Shown: positions 33,083 through 33,122 of the stretch, one piece after another
Layout: every line of letters begins with the position of its first letter
Numbering within the stretch: the stretch's first letter is position 1
DNA from: JBCCJA01 sp039045975
Lineage (GTDB): Bacteria; Planctomycetota; Planctomycetia; Planctomycetales; Planctomycetaceae
Length of the DNA: 33,122 bases
Reading direction: 5' to 3'
Assembly: GCA_039045975.1 (NCBI GenBank)
Contig: JBCCJA010000042.1
Location: 1-33,122, forward strand
Program-made: the position numbers and the translations under genes
The notes under the pieces: model-generated
What the model was told of the DNA's origin: nothing
Databases searched by the model: none
What the model saw: only the letters and a program-made list of their open reading frames with translations

Positions 33083-33122
33083 GGGCACCGGCAAAAAGGA
33101 CAAACACCGGGACCCACGTAGC

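Noticed and set aside
1..33122. tRNA genes, rRNA, CRISPR arrays and transposases
   Set aside because: No T-loop/anticodon pattern, no regularly spaced direct repeats and no transposase or integrase motifs were seen on reading both strands. A dedicated tRNA or CRISPR search would be needed to exclude them fully.

Overview
This window is chromosomal DNA of very high G+C content, with strong G/C bias at third codon positions. The gene content points to a planctomycete (Planctomycetota, probably class Planctomycetia). The pointers are a planctomycete-style ECF sigma factor, a membrane Ser/Thr kinase with a DWG in place of DFG, two formylglycine-type sulfatases, PQQ-type beta-propeller proteins with signal peptides, PEP-CTERM proteins, and a ribosomal/replication cluster without rpsR. 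I cannot name the genus.

Layout. 1-1484: a 5'-partial membrane-anchored protein and an HTTM-like polytopic membrane protein, overlapping by TTGA. 1545-10344: an accessory carbohydrate block. It holds an ECF sigma factor, a secreted GH10-fold protein whose acid/base Glu is replaced by His, a sulfatase, a PQQ propeller protein, TspO, and a secreted GH10-GH62 fusion (xylanase plus arabinofuranosidase). 10525-13968: a receptor-like kinase with a Cache-like C-terminal domain, convergent with a BASS-family transporter. 14237-18368: sucD and sucC, the two subunits of succinyl-CoA synthetase, separated by an oppositely oriented iduronate-sulfatase-like gene. 18449-20326: a small membrane protein, a degenerate fragment resembling the sucC start, and a lower-G+C FGE/SUMF1-domain protein. 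20388-25960: purA and a 1388-residue PQQ-propeller protein. 26065-30715: an informational cluster rplY-pth-rpsF-ssb-rplI-dnaB, closed in the middle by a clear intrinsic terminator after rplI. 30951-32997: two tandem PEP-CTERM genes, the second broken by an in-frame amber codon and apparent loss of its start.

How the genes fit together. The 2-10 kb block looks like a loose polysaccharide-degradation region, plausibly for a decorated and perhaps sulfated (arabino)xylan. The substrate is inference from family membership only. The housekeeping genes are ordinary, but their arrangement has been disturbed by an inserted sulfatase and by a dispersed 71-bp inverted-repeat element. That element is present in three exact-length copies (12805-12875 in reverse orientation, 14106-14176 and 28380-28450), all in intergenic gaps. 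One copy lies between ssb and rplI, where rpsR usually sits.

No tRNA, rRNA, CRISPR array, transposase or intact insertion sequence was seen. The strongest candidates for something new are the acid/base-deficient GH10, the GH10-GH62 fusion, the 71-bp element family, the split sucCD locus, and the paired leaders and decay of the PEP-CTERM genes.
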